The notes beneath the pieces are model-generated. The model saw only the letters and a program-made list of their open reading frames with translations. It was not told where the DNA came from and made no database searches. Positions 29,197 through 38,592 of a DNA stretch of 64,000 nt are shown here, piece after piece. The translations under genes and the position numbers were made by a program. Position 1 is the stretch's first letter, and each line of letters begins with the position of its first letter. This DNA comes from Alphaproteobacteria bacterium (lineage in GTDB: Bacteria > Pseudomonadota > Alphaproteobacteria > Paracaedibacterales > CAITNM01), in contig JAJTEE010000002.1 in NCBI GenBank assembly GCA_021298215.1, forward strand, positions 186,001 through 250,000, written 5' to 3'.

Positions 29197-29879
29197 AAAT
29201 CTAATTCTGCATAATGCGCAGCTGGAGGAATTGCTGGGATTTTATCAGTAAGGAATCCCCGATAACTTGGCCTTGATTTAATACGTACAAACCAGTTTTT
29301 TACAGATTCAAATTTTTCCCAATTAATATCACCAAAATAATCCACAACCGATATATGAGCTGCTGCGGTAATATCTGCCATCGTAAAATGATCTCCTGCC
29401 AACCAATTTCTTTTATCAATTAGCCAACTCATGTACTCTAAATGATTTGCCATTGTAACCTTGGCATTACGGATAATTGTTGAATCGGGCCCAGCACTTG
29501 TTGCTCCCAAAGACCTTGCTGCTAGCCTCTTAATCGCTTTTTCCCACAAAATAATTAGACTTACTTCTTGTGCAAACCTTGTATCAAACCAAGCCATCAG
29601 TCGGCGCGATTCAGCACGTGCAAGCAGCTCTTCTGGATACAATTTTTTATCAGGATATGCCTCTTCTAAATACTCAACTATGGCAGTGCTATCTGTAACA
29701 ATAGAACCATTCAAATCCACCAATACAGGCACATGCCCAAGAGGATTAAGATTTGTAAATTCCTCCCTTTTCTCCCAGAAATTTTCAACTTCTTGCGAGA
29801 AATCTAATTTTTTCTCGTTCAAGCACAAACGTACTTTTCGAGAAAAAGGGCACAATGGATAATAATAAAGTATTCGCAT
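29193..29879 (-). CDS. fzlA: FzlA-like glutathione S-transferase family protein (cell division)
   Basis: Resembles FzlA, an alphaproteobacterial protein that binds and curves FtsZ filaments and links them to cell-wall synthesis. Seen: thioredoxin-fold start MRILYYYPLCPFSRKVRLCL, NPLGHVPVLVD and DSTAIVEYLEE, a helical GST C-domain with WLAGDHFTMADITAAAHISV, and the conserved C-terminal end HYAELDF that is typical of FzlA and known to matter for its function. 228 residues matches. Glutathione activity is not expected. It converges on comEC with a four-base overlap. Confidence 0.8.
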   Translation of the reverse strand: MRILYYYPLCPFSRKVRLCLNEKKLDFSQEVENFWEKREEFTNLNPLGHVPVLVDLNGSIVTDSTAIVEYLEEAYPDKKLYPEELLARAESRRLMAWFDTRFAQEVSLIILWEKAIKRLAARSLGATSAGPDSTIIRNAKVTMANHLEYMSWLIDKRNWLAGDHFTMADITAAAHISVVDYFGDINWEKFESVKNWFVRIKSRPSYRGFLTDKIPAIPPAAHYAELDF

Positions 29880-29944
29880 GGTAAGGTTTTAGCTTAAAGT
29901 TTGCCCAATTGTAAAGCTCACTCGTCCCATTTTTGAAATTTTCT

Positions 29945-29972
29945 TTGACGATTTTTAAAAAACGAGTATTAT
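29945..29972 (+). promoter_or_regulatory. Promoter of tRNA-Leu
   Basis: TTGACG (29945-29950), a 16-base spacer, TATTAT (29967-29972), ending eight bases before the tRNA. Confidence 0.65.
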
Positions 29973-29980
29973 CACCTAGC

Positions 29981-30066
29981 GCCCCTGTGGTGGAATTGGT
30001 AGACGCGGCAGACTCAAAATCTGCTGTCCGTAGGGCGTGGGAGTTCGAGTCTCCCCGGGGGCACCA
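29981..30066 (+). tRNA. tRNA-Leu (CAA)
   Basis: An 86-base tRNA with a long variable arm (class II), acceptor GCCCCTG/CGGGGGC and encoded CCA. Anticodon stem GCAGA/TCTGC encloses CTCAAAA, so the anticodon is CAA (30015-30017), reading UUG. Confidence 0.96.
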
Positions 30067-30132
30067 TCTTTTGGAATTTTTAATTATTCGTAAGCGAATA
30101 TAAGCTTCAATTTAGTAAGGTTTTGTAACGAG

Positions 30133-30702
30133 ATGAGCAGAAAAGCCAATCGTATATTTCGATATCTCTTTCCAATCTCAATGATAGGATTTGGACTCAT
30201 ATTAATTGTCAGAGGTATCTTTGAAAAACCCCACCTGTCAAATTTAACAGACAAACACGAATTGACCATGACAGACCATAAAATTCATGCAAAAATTCTC
30301 CGCATGGTTTCACACAATCCAGAAACACAATCCCAACTCTCGGTAAATGCAGATAAAGCAGCTCAATCAGGAGATAAGATTACTCTTAATAATCCTATCG
30401 GAATTTTTGATAATCCCGGAGGAAAAACTTCTTTACAGGCAAAAGAGGCATCTTATTATGAGTCCGACCGCGAAGTACACTTTCTGGAAAAAGTAGATTT
30501 TGACCATTTTTCTGGATTTGCCGCCACAACAAACCATGCAGTTCTTAACACGCAAACACAGAATATATTTGGCGATCAGGGCATTACAGCACATCATCAG
30601 AATAATACCATTACTTCTCGTTCCTATGAGATCTGCACAGGTAAAAACACCGTACATTTCAGCGGAAATGTTTGTTTAAGCGTTTCAAGAAAAAAGTTCT
30701 AA
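30133..30702 (+). CDS. lptC: LPS export protein LptC
   Basis: Bitopic inner-membrane protein that passes lipopolysaccharide from LptBFG to periplasmic LptA. An N-terminal helix (about residues 9-28) anchors a periplasmic beta-jellyroll whose repeats include KHELTMTDHKIHAKI, EASYYESDREVHFLEKVDF and HAVLNTQTQNIFGDQGI. The length, 189 residues, fits the family. It is separated from lptA and lptB, which usually follow; here it sits between tRNA-Leu and era with a one-base gap to era. Sequence conservation in this family is low, so the call rests on layout. Confidence 0.75.
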   Translation: MSRKANRIFRYLFPISMIGFGLILIVRGIFEKPHLSNLTDKHELTMTDHKIHAKILRMVSHNPETQSQLSVNADKAAQSGDKITLNNPIGIFDNPGGKTSLQAKEASYYESDREVHFLEKVDFDHFSGFAATTNHAVLNTQTQNIFGDQGITAHHQNNTITSRSYEICTGKNTVHFSGNVCLSVSRKKF

Positions 30703-30703
30703 A

Positions 30704-31579
30704 ATGAGAAAATGTGGATTTATAGCAATCTTAGGCGCTCCAAATGCTGGAAAATCAACTCTAGTTAACCAGCTAGTAGGACAGAAAGTTTCTATTGTAT
30801 CTCCAAAAGTTCAGACAACTCGCTCTAGAATCATGGGCATTGCAATACAGGGCGATTGTCAGCTCATCCTTATCGACACACCTGGAATCTTCGAAGGAAA
30901 GAGAAAGCTTGATCATGCTATGGTTAAAGAAGCTTTTGATGCCAGCGCTAATTCTGATGCTGTTGTGTTAGTAATTGATGTAACAAAGCCTAATTTAGAA
31001 CTCGCCCATAAATTATGTGAGCAACACAAAAAAGGATTAATTTTATGCCTTAATAAAATTGACCTAATTGAGAAAGAAAACTTATTAAAACTTACTTCTG
31101 CTGTTAGCGCTTTCAAAAATATAAAAGCTACATTTATGATTAGCGCTTTACGAAATGACGGCGTTAAAGATCTAGCAGAGCATTTATGTAATGAGCTTCC
31201 TGAAAGTCCTTGGCTCTTTCCAGAAGATCAAATTACGAATATTCCTATGCGCTCATGGGCTACCGAAGTAACACGTGAGCAGATTTTTCTTACTCTTCAT
31301 CAAGAAATTCCCTATAACATCTTTGTTGAATCTGAAAGTTGGGAAGAATTTGAAAATGGTTCTGTAAAAATTAGTCAGGCAATTGTGGTAGCAAAAAATA
31401 ACCACAAAGGCATTGTGCTTGGTAAGGGTGGACAAACCTTAAAAAAAATAGGACAAACAGCACGTCACGAGCTTGAATCGCAACTAGAACGTCGCGTGCA
31501 CTTAAAATTATTTGTAAAAGTTGAAGAAGATTGGCAAGAAAAATCCTGGGCTTTAAGAGCCTTTGGAATAGGTACTTAA
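30704..31579 (+). CDS. era: GTPase Era
   Basis: GTPase that binds the 3' end of 16S rRNA during 30S assembly. Seen: P-loop GAPNAGKST near residues 10-18, switch region with TTRSRIMGI, DTPGIFE (G3), NKID near 117-120 (G4), SAL (G5), and the C-terminal KH domain with GQTLKKIGQTARHELE. 291 residues is standard. It follows lptC by one base. Confidence 0.97.
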   Translation: MRKCGFIAILGAPNAGKSTLVNQLVGQKVSIVSPKVQTTRSRIMGIAIQGDCQLILIDTPGIFEGKRKLDHAMVKEAFDASANSDAVVLVIDVTKPNLELAHKLCEQHKKGLILCLNKIDLIEKENLLKLTSAVSAFKNIKATFMISALRNDGVKDLAEHLCNELPESPWLFPEDQITNIPMRSWATEVTREQIFLTLHQEIPYNIFVESESWEEFENGSVKISQAIVVAKNNHKGIVLGKGGQTLKKIGQTARHELESQLERRVHLKLFVKVEEDWQEKSWALRAFGIGT

Positions 31580-31582
31580 TGC

Positions 31583-32125
31583 GTGCTAGATATTTGTAAT
31601 CCACCCAATCGCATCATGATCTTTGGAAGGCCTGGTAGTGGCAAATCAACATTTGCAAAACGTTTACATGAAATAACAAAACTCCCCCTTTATCATCTTG
31701 ATAAACACTACTTTTTGAGTAATTGGGTTGAGCGAAATAAACAAGAGTTTCTTGATATTCAACAATCTCTTGTTATCCAAGATAGGTGGATCATCGACGG
31801 CAACAGCATAAAATCTCTAGAAATGCGCTATTCAAAAACCCATGTAGCTTTGTATATTAATTTTCCAAAATGGGTCTGCATTTATCGCATTCTTAAAATA
31901 ATTTTTTTTCCTAATGCAAATATTGATGATCGAGCTAAAGGCTGTACCGATAGATTAAATTGGAAGCTGCTTGAATATTGCTGGACATTTGATAAACGCA
32001 TACAAAAATCCCTAGCCTATCTAAAAGAAAAATACCCGAAAGTACACTTTATAGAAATTACAAATTGTCAAATGTTAAAAAGCACAATCGACTTCTTTAA
32101 AAAACAAGAGCAAGCTACTCTTTAG
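31583..32125 (+). CDS. P-loop kinase-like protein (topology-modulation/FlaR-type)
   Basis: Small adenylate-kinase-like P-loop protein of the group often labelled DNA topology modulation protein. Seen: Walker A GRPGSGKST near residues 14-22, a HLDKHYF segment near 38, a WIIDGN motif near 68-73 (acceptor-site pattern WV.DGNY in this group), and basic lid residues. The true substrate is unknown. The start is GTG at 31583, three bases after era's stop; the frame overlaps the convergent glycosyltransferase by 11 bases at the 3' ends. Confidence 0.7.
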   Translation: MLDICNPPNRIMIFGRPGSGKSTFAKRLHEITKLPLYHLDKHYFLSNWVERNKQEFLDIQQSLVIQDRWIIDGNSIKSLEMRYSKTHVALYINFPKWVCIYRILKIIFFPNANIDDRAKGCTDRLNWKLLEYCWTFDKRIQKSLAYLKEKYPKVHFIEITNCQMLKSTIDFFKKQEQATL

Positions 32126-32882
32126 AATTTTGGGTTATCTCCAATTCATACAATTTTGCTTCTTTTAAAAACGCATAAAAGCCTATCGACATACTGTGAA
32201 TAAAACCAGCAATACCATTTAAAAAAAAGCGCTTGAAAAAATATGCTCTCCAAAAAGCCCAAAAAAAGATAAAAATCATTTTAAAAGTATTGGCTCTCTT
32301 TTTCTGTAAAAATTTCATCTTCGCAGCAAGTGTCGAATATTCATTGTTTTTTCTAATCATCGTCTCAATAGATGAAAGCCCGTAGTGATAAATAACTCCA
32401 TCAGCATGACGAATTTTTCCGTCGACAGAAATTGATTCATGTACTAAAGCACTTAAATTATAATGTCCTTTCGCCTTTTTAAAAAAACGTATTTTGTCAG
32501 CATGTTTAGAAAATTGATGTGAAGATTGCCCTAGAAATACTTCAGATAGTCTACACGATAAGCCATCACAATTATCTTGATCTATTGCAACTTTTATTTC
32601 AGTTTTTAGCTCATCTGAAAGCACCTCGTCTGCATCAAGATTCAGCACCCAGTTATTTTTGCATTTGTTTAATGCTTCTGCTTTCTGTTTTGCATATCCC
32701 AGCCAAGGCTGATGAAAAATATGAACATTAGAAAATTTTTTTGCAATATCCAACGTGCCATCTTTGCTGCCACTATCCACTAGAATGACTTCATCAAATC
32801 CTTTTACACTTTCAAGCAGCCGCCCAATATGCTGCTCTTCATTACAACAAATTACATACACGCTAGCATTAATAGATGTCAT
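32115..32882 (-). CDS. Family 2 glycosyltransferase (LPS core WaaE/KdtX-like)
   Basis: Inverting GT-A glycosyltransferase at the inner face of the membrane. Seen: VICCNEEQHIGRLLESVKG at the N-terminus, DEVILVDSGSKDGT near 29-42, the DXD metal motif NLDADE near 80-85, and two hydrophobic segments near the C-terminus. The pattern is closest to LPS inner-core beta-1,4-glucosyltransferases; the acceptor is inferred. Its start overlaps the stop of the upstream deacetylase gene by four bases, so both are probably made together. Confidence 0.8.
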   Translation of the reverse strand: MTSINASVYVICCNEEQHIGRLLESVKGFDEVILVDSGSKDGTLDIAKKFSNVHIFHQPWLGYAKQKAEALNKCKNNWVLNLDADEVLSDELKTEIKVAIDQDNCDGLSCRLSEVFLGQSSHQFSKHADKIRFFKKAKGHYNLSALVHESISVDGKIRHADGVIYHYGLSSIETMIRKNNEYSTLAAKMKFLQKKRANTFKMIFIFFWAFWRAYFFKRFFLNGIAGFIHSMSIGFYAFLKEAKLYELEITQNSKE

Positions 32883-33619
32883 ATTTTGTAGCGACCTCGA
32901 CTAAGAATTAAATAAAATTGAAGCATATTTATACGACCATCAATACTAAGTCGTGGGAGCGTATATGCGTTAGAAAAAGAGAAACTATTAATAGCTTTTT
33001 TCGTCGTAACAGCAGTTGAAAATCCAGCATCTTTAACCATTTCAACATGCTCATCATTATAGCGACCATAAGGATAGGCAAATGCTTGACAATTCACGCC
33101 GGTTAATTTTTCCACAGCCTTTTTAGACTCTACAATTTCTTTTTGTGCAATTTTATTATTTACTTTTTTCAAATTCACATGCGTCATCGTATGAGCACCA
33201 AATTCCACCAAACCGCTATTTTGCATTTCTTTAATTTGCTTAGCATTCAACATCTTTATATCTTTAATCTTTGGAGTTAAATAAATAGTCGCAGGCACAT
33301 TATAACGCTTCAAAATATCGAATAAGTGAGTGTAATTTCCAACAAATCCATCATCAAATGTTAAAACGACATGCTTTTCTTTTCTGTCAAAATTCAAAAG
33401 ATCTGAAATTTTCAAAAAAATATAACCCTTACCAAGTAAATATCTGATTTGTTTTTTCAGCTTCTCAGGCGTAACATTCATTCCACTTGGAAGATTCTCT
33501 GACGTGTCATGATACATCAAAATCCTTGGCCAATAGGAATTTCGAACTGGTCGCCAGAAATTATAATGCGCAAGAAATATTATTATTCCAATCGCAAGCG
33601 CAATTATTAAAAAAATCAT
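32879..33619 (-). CDS. Polysaccharide deacetylase (NodB-homology) family protein
   Basis: Metal-dependent deacetylase of the carbohydrate esterase 4 group. An N-terminal membrane helix (about 1-15) suggests periplasmic anchoring. Seen: catalytic and metal motif LTFDDGF near 89-95, the metal-ligand motif HTMTH near 148-152 (HxxxH), and AFAYPYG near 184-190. It is the first gene of a pair with the family 2 glycosyltransferase, hinting at trimming of a surface or cell-wall glycan. The substrate is unknown. Confidence 0.85.
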   Translation of the reverse strand: MIFLIIALAIGIIIFLAHYNFWRPVRNSYWPRILMYHDTSENLPSGMNVTPEKLKKQIRYLLGKGYIFLKISDLLNFDRKEKHVVLTFDDGFVGNYTHLFDILKRYNVPATIYLTPKIKDIKMLNAKQIKEMQNSGLVEFGAHTMTHVNLKKVNNKIAQKEIVESKKAVEKLTGVNCQAFAYPYGRYNDEHVEMVKDAGFSTAVTTKKAINSFSFSNAYTLPRLSIDGRINMLQFYLILSRGRYKI

Positions 33620-33722
33620 ACTCAGTACTTAATCAGAAGCTGTTACAAAATTAACAGGTATAAAGCATTCATGAAATAGATATTTGTAATTTTATGCCAA
33701 GGAATTTTTTTAAGCCCCCTGA

Positions 33723-33752
33723 TTGGACGACTTCTTAAATTTTTAGTATAAG
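33723..33752 (+). promoter_or_regulatory. Promoter of the pyrophosphatase gene
   Basis: TTGGAC (33723-33728), 18-base spacer, TATAAG (33747-33752), ending 30 bases before the ATG at 33783. No strong ribosome site is seen in the short leader. Confidence 0.5.
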
Positions 33753-33782
33753 AAATACATGAAACTTTTAACTTAATGAGAT

Positions 33783-35864
33783 ATGGACTTTTTATCATTG
33801 ATTATTATCGGTTGCGGAGCATTAGCTATAATATATGCTATTTTCGCAGCTAGCAGTGTTTTTGCATGTTCTGCAGGAACAGATCGCATGCAAGAAATTG
33901 CTCACGCAATTCAAGAAGGCGCAAAAGCTTATCTTAACAGACAGTACAGCACAATTGCTGTAGTTGGCGCAGTCATTGCCGCAGTTCTTGGATTTTTTAT
34001 GAGCAACTTAGTTGCAGTCGGATTCATATTAGGTGCATTCCTATCCGGATGTGCTGGGTACGTAGGTATGAACGTATCTGTTCGTGCTAACGTTCGAACA
34101 GCAGAAGCAGCTCGTAAAGGATTAGCTCCAGCACTTTCTGTTGCCTTTAAGGCCGGAGCTATTACTGGTCTACTTGTTGTCGGACTTGGCCTACTCGGTA
34201 TCGCTTTATATTATTTCTATCTAAGCAATGCCGGTGTTGAACAACGCCAATTATTGGAAGCCTTGGTTGCCCTAAGTTTTGGCGCTTCACTGATTTCCAT
34301 TTTCGCACGACTTGGTGGCGGAATCTTTACAAAAGGCGCTGATGTTGGTGCAGACCTCGTTGGAAAGATTGAAGCTGGAATTCCAGAAGATGACCCGCGA
34401 AATCCTGCGGTTATCGCTGATAACGTTGGCGATAACGTTGGTGATTGCGCAGGAATGGCAGCCGATCTTTTTGAAACATATGTTGTAACTATCGTCGCAT
34501 CTATGTTGCTTGCTGCCATCTATTTTACAGGTGACTTACAACAAAAATTAATGGTTTATCCTTTAGCTTTAGGTGCAGTGTGTATCGTTGGAACGGTAAT
34601 CGGTACATTTTTCGTGCGTTTGGGTAATGATAAAAATATCATGAAAGCCCTTTATAAGGGCTTGATTGCCACTAGCGTTTTATCTGCTGGATTAATTTTC
34701 TGGGTTACAAACCACATATTTGCAAATGTTACTGAGGCAATGGTTATTAATAACCAAAGCTTTAGCGTTTCTTCATTACATATTTGCGGATTAACGGGAT
34801 TAGCAGTGACAGGTTTGTTGGTATGGGTTACTGAATATTACACAGCAACTAACTATTGCCCTGTACGTAGCATTGCTCAATCTTCTACAACAGGACACGC
34901 GACAAATATTATTCAAGGTCTAGCTGTATCATTAGAATCAACAGCTTTGCCAGTAGTTATTATTTGTCTTGGTATTCTTGTTGCTTATCTGCAAGCAGGT
35001 ATATTAGGAATCACTGTTGCTGCAACAACAATGCTAGCGTTAGCTGGTATGGTTGTTGCTCTAGATGCGTACGGTCCTGTAACAGATAATGCAGGCGGAA
35101 TTGCTGAAATGTCAGAATTACCAAAGACTGTTCGCACGGTAACAGATGCACTAGATGCTGTAGGAAATACCACGAAAGCTGTAACAAAAGGATATGCTAT
35201 TGGCTCCGCTGGTTTGGCTGCACTTGTATTGTTTTCTGCATACACACAAGATCTTAAGCATTACTTCCCCTCTCTTTCAGTCGAATTCAGCCTAGAAGAT
35301 CCTTATGTTCTAATAGGCCTATTGATTGGCGGTATGCTTCCTTTCCTCTTTGGATCAATGGGCATGAAAGCTGTAGGACGCGCTGGAAGTGCTGTTGTTG
35401 TTGAAGTTCGCCGTCAATTCAAAGAAATTCCAGGGATTATGGAAGGAACCGCTAAACCTGATTACGGCGCAGCTGTTGACATGCTAACAAAAGCAGCAAT
35501 TACAGAAATGATTATTCCTTCTTTGTTACCACTAGCTGCTCCTGTCGTTATCTATGCAATTATCAATTGCGTTGTTGGACAAGCTGAAGCGTTTGCTGCT
35601 TTAGGCGCAACATTGATGGGTACAATTGTTACCGGGCTATTTGTTGCAATTTCAATGACCTCAGGTGGTGGTGCTTGGGACAATGCCAAAAAATATATTG
35701 AAGATGGTAATTTTGGAGGCAAAGGTTCCGAGGCTCATAAGGCTGCAATCACCGGCGATACAGTTGGAGATCCTTATAAGGATACCGCTGGCCCCGCTAT
35801 TAATCCGATGATAAAAATCATCAACATTGTAGCGTTGTTATTGTTAGCGATTCTCGCTCACTAA
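33783..35864 (+). CDS. hppA: Membrane proton-translocating pyrophosphatase, K+-independent type
   Basis: Couples pyrophosphate hydrolysis to proton export across the inner membrane. About 16 membrane helices. Seen: the active-site motif [20 protein letters not shown] near 196-215, DNVGDNVGD near 218-226, and the late [15 protein letters not shown]. The segment [17 protein letters not shown] has Lys and Thr at the two positions known to mark K+-independent proton pumps. 693 residues is normal. It stands alone between a promoter and a strong terminator. Confidence 0.97.
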   Translation: MDFLSLIIIGCGALAIIYAIFAASSVFACSAGTDRMQEIAHAIQEGAKAYLNRQYSTIAVVGAVIAAVLGFFMSNLVAVGFILGAFLSGCAGYVGMNVSVRANVRTAEAARKGLAPALSVAFKAGAITGLLVVGLGLLGIALYYFYLSNAGVEQRQLLEALVALSFGASLISIFARLGGGIFTKGADVGADLVGKIEAGIPEDDPRNPAVIADNVGDNVGDCAGMAADLFETYVVTIVASMLLAAIYFTGDLQQKLMVYPLALGAVCIVGTVIGTFFVRLGNDKNIMKALYKGLIATSVLSAGLIFWVTNHIFANVTEAMVINNQSFSVSSLHICGLTGLAVTGLLVWVTEYYTATNYCPVRSIAQSSTTGHATNIIQGLAVSLESTALPVVIICLGILVAYLQAGILGITVAATTMLALAGMVVALDAYGPVTDNAGGIAEMSELPKTVRTVTDALDAVGNTTKAVTKGYAIGSAGLAALVLFSAYTQDLKHYFPSLSVEFSLEDPYVLIGLLIGGMLPFLFGSMGMKAVGRAGSAVVVEVRRQFKEIPGIMEGTAKPDYGAAVDMLTKAAITEMIIPSLLPLAAPVVIYAIINCVVGQAEAFAALGATLMGTIVTGLFVAISMTSGGGAWDNAKKYIEDGNFGGKGSEAHKAAITGDTVGDPYKDTAGPAINPMIKIINIVALLLLAILAH

Positions 35865-35873
35865 GCGCACTGA

Positions 35874-35906
35874 AGAGAAGCTTATTTTTGTAAGCTTCTC
35901 TTTTTT
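35874..35906 (+). terminator. Terminator after hppA
   Basis: AGAGAAGCTTA (35874-35884) pairs perfectly with TAAGCTTCTCT (35891-35901) around TTTTTG. A run of T follows to 35906. Confidence 0.92.
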
Positions 35907-35919
35907 CTCAATCATAAAA

Positions 35920-36618
35920 ATGAACATTCATCAAAAACAAAAGGCTCCACAATTTACAGAAGAGCTACGACAGTACCTTTTACAGGTTGGGATTAGAGAA
36001 ACCGATCTTTTAAAAAAACTTCGCGAACAAACTGCAAGCATGCCAGAACGCAATATGCAAATTTTGCCTGAACAAGGCCAATTCCTCACCATGCTTGTAA
36101 AAATTCATAACCCTAAAAATATCTTAGAAATAGGAACATTTACAGGCTACAGCTCTCTTTGCATGGCATTAGCTTCACCTGATGTACACATTACCGCTCT
36201 TGATAAAAATATTGAATGGACCAAAATTGCCAAAAAATACTGGCAAGAAGCAAAAGTTGATAATCGAATTGAGCTAATTATGGGCCCAGCTGTGGAATCC
36301 ATAAAAATACTACCAAACCAACATTTTGATCTTGTCTTTATAGATGCAAATAAAGGCGACTATTTGAACTATTACGAAGAAGGACTAAGAGTCTTAAAAC
36401 CTAACGGAGTTCTGCTTGTGGATAACGTGCTGTGGAAAGGTCGCGTGATTGATTCATCTTATACGGATTCAAGCACTAATATTATTCGTGAACTCAATAC
36501 CCATATCAGAAACGATCCTCGGGTGGATATATGCATGGTGCCAATCGGAGATGGCATAACAATTGTCAGAAAATTGGTAGCGGAGGAGGGACTTGAACCC
36601 CCGACACCCGGATTATGA
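35920..36618 (+). CDS. Class I SAM-dependent O-methyltransferase (caffeoyl-CoA OMT-like)
   Basis: Transfers methyl from S-adenosylmethionine to a hydroxyl group; substrate unknown. Seen: ILEIGTFTGYSSLCMALA near 67-84 (motif I), a conserved acidic turn TALDKN, FDLVFIDANKGDY near 139-151 with the metal-binding Asp, and VDNVLWKG. The family normally ends shortly after GDGITIVRK. Here the frame runs 14 codons more into the antisense strand of tRNA-Met and stops inside the anticodon loop (TGA at 36616-36618). The added tail, beginning VAEEGLEPP, is probably a by-product of that overlap. No ribosome site is obvious. Confidence 0.85.
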   Translation: MNIHQKQKAPQFTEELRQYLLQVGIRETDLLKKLREQTASMPERNMQILPEQGQFLTMLVKIHNPKNILEIGTFTGYSSLCMALASPDVHITALDKNIEWTKIAKKYWQEAKVDNRIELIMGPAVESIKILPNQHFDLVFIDANKGDYLNYYEEGLRVLKPNGVLLVDNVLWKGRVIDSSYTDSSTNIIRELNTHIRNDPRVDICMVPIGDGITIVRKLVAEEGLEPPTPGL

Positions 36619-36651
36619 TTCCGGTGCTCTAACCAGCTGAGCTACTCCGCC
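36575..36651 (-). tRNA. Elongator tRNA-Met (CAT)
   Basis: Minus-strand cloverleaf, acceptor GGCGGAG/CTCCGCT (G1:U72), discriminator A and encoded CCA. Anticodon loop ATCATAA, anticodon CAT (36615-36617). The body matches alphaproteobacterial elongator Met rather than tRNA-Ile2. Its 3' half overlaps the end of the methyltransferase gene. Confidence 0.93.
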
Positions 36652-36660
36652 ATAAGGCGT

Positions 36661-36689
36661 AATATAGGATCTGGGGATCAATTTGTCAA
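36661..36689 (-). promoter_or_regulatory. Promoter of tRNA-Met
   Basis: On the minus strand TTGACA (36689-36684), 17 bases, TATATT (36666-36661), nine bases before the tRNA. This is the best sigma-70-like promoter in the window. Confidence 0.8.
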
Positions 36690-36753
36690 ATATTACATTG
36701 ATTGCTGCAAGAGTTTTTTGTAGACTACGCCTACGTATATTTTAGGAATTTTT

Positions 36754-37833
36754 ATGTCGTTCGAGGCAAAATTAGACAAGCTCGTTGCTCATCATCTTGA
36801 ACTACGTGATCAGCTTGCCTGCCACGATATGAAAGATGCAAAAGAGTTTGCACGTCTTTCTAAGGAATACAGTGATCTTACAGAAATATCTGAGGTGATC
36901 CTAGAATTACGCAAATCTCAAAAAGAAAAAGCTGATTTAGAAGCAATGCTCGGAGATGCATCTCTTGATGCAGATATGAAAGCTATGGCTCAACAGGATT
37001 ATGACCAAATCCTTGAAAATATTCCTCAACTTGAGCAAAAAATAAAAATATTATTACTCCCTAAAGATGCTGACGACGAAAGAAATGCCATTTTAGAAGT
37101 TCGTGCTGGTGCGGGTGGTGACGAAGCAGGATTATTTGCAGCAAACCTATTCCGTATGTATCAGCGGTATGCTGCCAACCAAGGATGGAAATTTGAAATC
37201 ATTGCTCTAAGTGATACAGGTCTAGGTGCAATTCGCGAAGCAAGCGCAAGCATTGCGGGCAAGGGAGTGTTTGCGCGATTAAAATTCGAATCCGGCGTGC
37301 ATCGAGTACAACGAGTTCCGGAAACAGAAGCTAGTGGACGCGTACACACTTCTACAGCAACGGTAGCTGTATTGCCTGAAGTTGAAGATGTTGATATTCA
37401 TATCGATGAAAAAGACCTGCAGATTGATGTATACAGAGCGTCTGGTGCGGGTGGTCAACATGTTAATACTACAGACAGCGCCGTTAGAATAACGCATATT
37501 CCAACTGGAGTTGTTGTTACGCAGCAAGACGAACGCTCCCAACACAAAAATAAAGCAAAAGCAATGAAGATATTGCGAGCAAAATTATATGAAGCAGAAA
37601 GACAGCGTAAAGAAGACGAACGAGCAGCAAGTCGTAAAGGACAAGTAGGAACAGGAGATCGTTCTGAGCGAATTCGCACCTATAATTTCCCACAAGGAAG
37701 AGTTAGCGATCACCGCATCAATCTTACTCTCTATAAAATTGCGCAAATTGTTGAAGGCGAAGCTCTAGATGAATTAATTGATCCACTTATTTCTAACGAT
37801 CAAGCAACTCGCTTAGCTGAAGCTATTGATTAA
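36754..37833 (+). CDS. prfA: Peptide chain release factor 1
   Basis: Reads UAA and UAG stop codons and triggers peptide release. Seen: the RF1 codon-recognition motif in [20 protein letters not shown] near 187-206 (PxT form), and the catalytic GGQ in [16 protein letters not shown] near 230-245. The N-terminal helical domain and C-terminal end are intact. 359 residues is normal. yebC follows after 12 bases. The methylase PrmC that usually follows is not here. Confidence 0.97.
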   Translation: MSFEAKLDKLVAHHLELRDQLACHDMKDAKEFARLSKEYSDLTEISEVILELRKSQKEKADLEAMLGDASLDADMKAMAQQDYDQILENIPQLEQKIKILLLPKDADDERNAILEVRAGAGGDEAGLFAANLFRMYQRYAANQGWKFEIIALSDTGLGAIREASASIAGKGVFARLKFESGVHRVQRVPETEASGRVHTSTATVAVLPEVEDVDIHIDEKDLQIDVYRASGAGGQHVNTTDSAVRITHIPTGVVVTQQDERSQHKNKAKAMKILRAKLYEAERQRKEDERAASRKGQVGTGDRSERIRTYNFPQGRVSDHRINLTLYKIAQIVEGEALDELIDPLISNDQATRLAEAID

Positions 37834-37845
37834 TCGGAGGACACC

Positions 37846-38592
37846 ATGGCAGGACATTCGCAATTTAAAAATATTATGTACCGCAAGGGCGCTCAAGACG
37901 CTAAACGTGCGAAGATGTTTGCAAAAATTGCTCGAGAAATTATTGTTTCGGTAAAAAGTGGGGGCGCTGAAGCTTCTTCAAATCCTAGGTTGCGCGCCGC
38001 GCTAGCATCTGCACGCGCTGCAAACATGCCTAGAGACAACGTGGAGAGAGCAATAAAAAAGGCTAGCGGCGGAGAAGATCTAAGCAATTATGAAGAAGTG
38101 CGCTATGAAGGTTATGGCATTGCAGGCGTTGCCGTTATTGTGGAAACCTTAACCGATAATCGCAATCGTACAGCCTCTGAAGTAAGATCTACCTTCAGCA
38201 AAAATGGTGGAAACTTAGGCGAAACTGGTAGTGTTGGATTTTGTTTCGAACGTCTAGGGGTTTTACATTTTGCTGTATCTAAATTTAATTTTGATCAGGT
38301 GTTTGAAGCCGCTGTTAATGCAGGGGCGGATAATGTTGAAACATTAGATGATCTTTATGAAGTTACCTGCCCTATGGAAAGCTTCGCAGCTGTGCGTGAT
38401 TCTTTAATTGAAACTCTGGGCGATCCTCATGAAGCAAAAATCATTTGGAAACCTTTAACAACTGTTGCAGCGAATGAAGAACAAGCTAAAACTCTATTCA
38501 AAATGATCGACACATTAGAAGATAACGATGATATTCAAAACGTCTATACAAACGTTGAAATATCTGATGAGGTGCTCAAAAAGCTTAGCTAA
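37846..38592 (+). CDS. YebC/PmpR-family regulator or translation factor
   Basis: Three-domain protein long annotated as a transcriptional regulator; some members have been linked to translation of difficult sequences. Seen: MAGHSQFKNIMYRKGAQDAK at the start, NMPRDNVERAIKKASGG near 55-71, and YEGYGIAGVAVIVETLTDN near 87-105. Most relatives have MAGHSKWxNIxHRK; the Gln-Phe version is a mild variant. 248 residues is normal. The CGGAGG ribosome site is strong. It shares the CTAA stop overlap with convergent waaL. Confidence 0.92.
   Translation: MAGHSQFKNIMYRKGAQDAKRAKMFAKIAREIIVSVKSGGAEASSNPRLRAALASARAANMPRDNVERAIKKASGGEDLSNYEEVRYEGYGIAGVAVIVETLTDNRNRTASEVRSTFSKNGGNLGETGSVGFCFERLGVLHFAVSKFNFDQVFEAAVNAGADNVETLDDLYEVTCPMESFAAVRDSLIETLGDPHEAKIIWKPLTTVAANEEQAKTLFKMIDTLEDNDDIQNVYTNVEISDEVLKKLS

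Noticed and set aside
36577-36618. The tail VAEEGLEPP... of the methyltransferase as a functional domain
   Set aside because: It is the reverse complement of the tRNA-Met 3' half and appears in unrelated proteins for the same reason.
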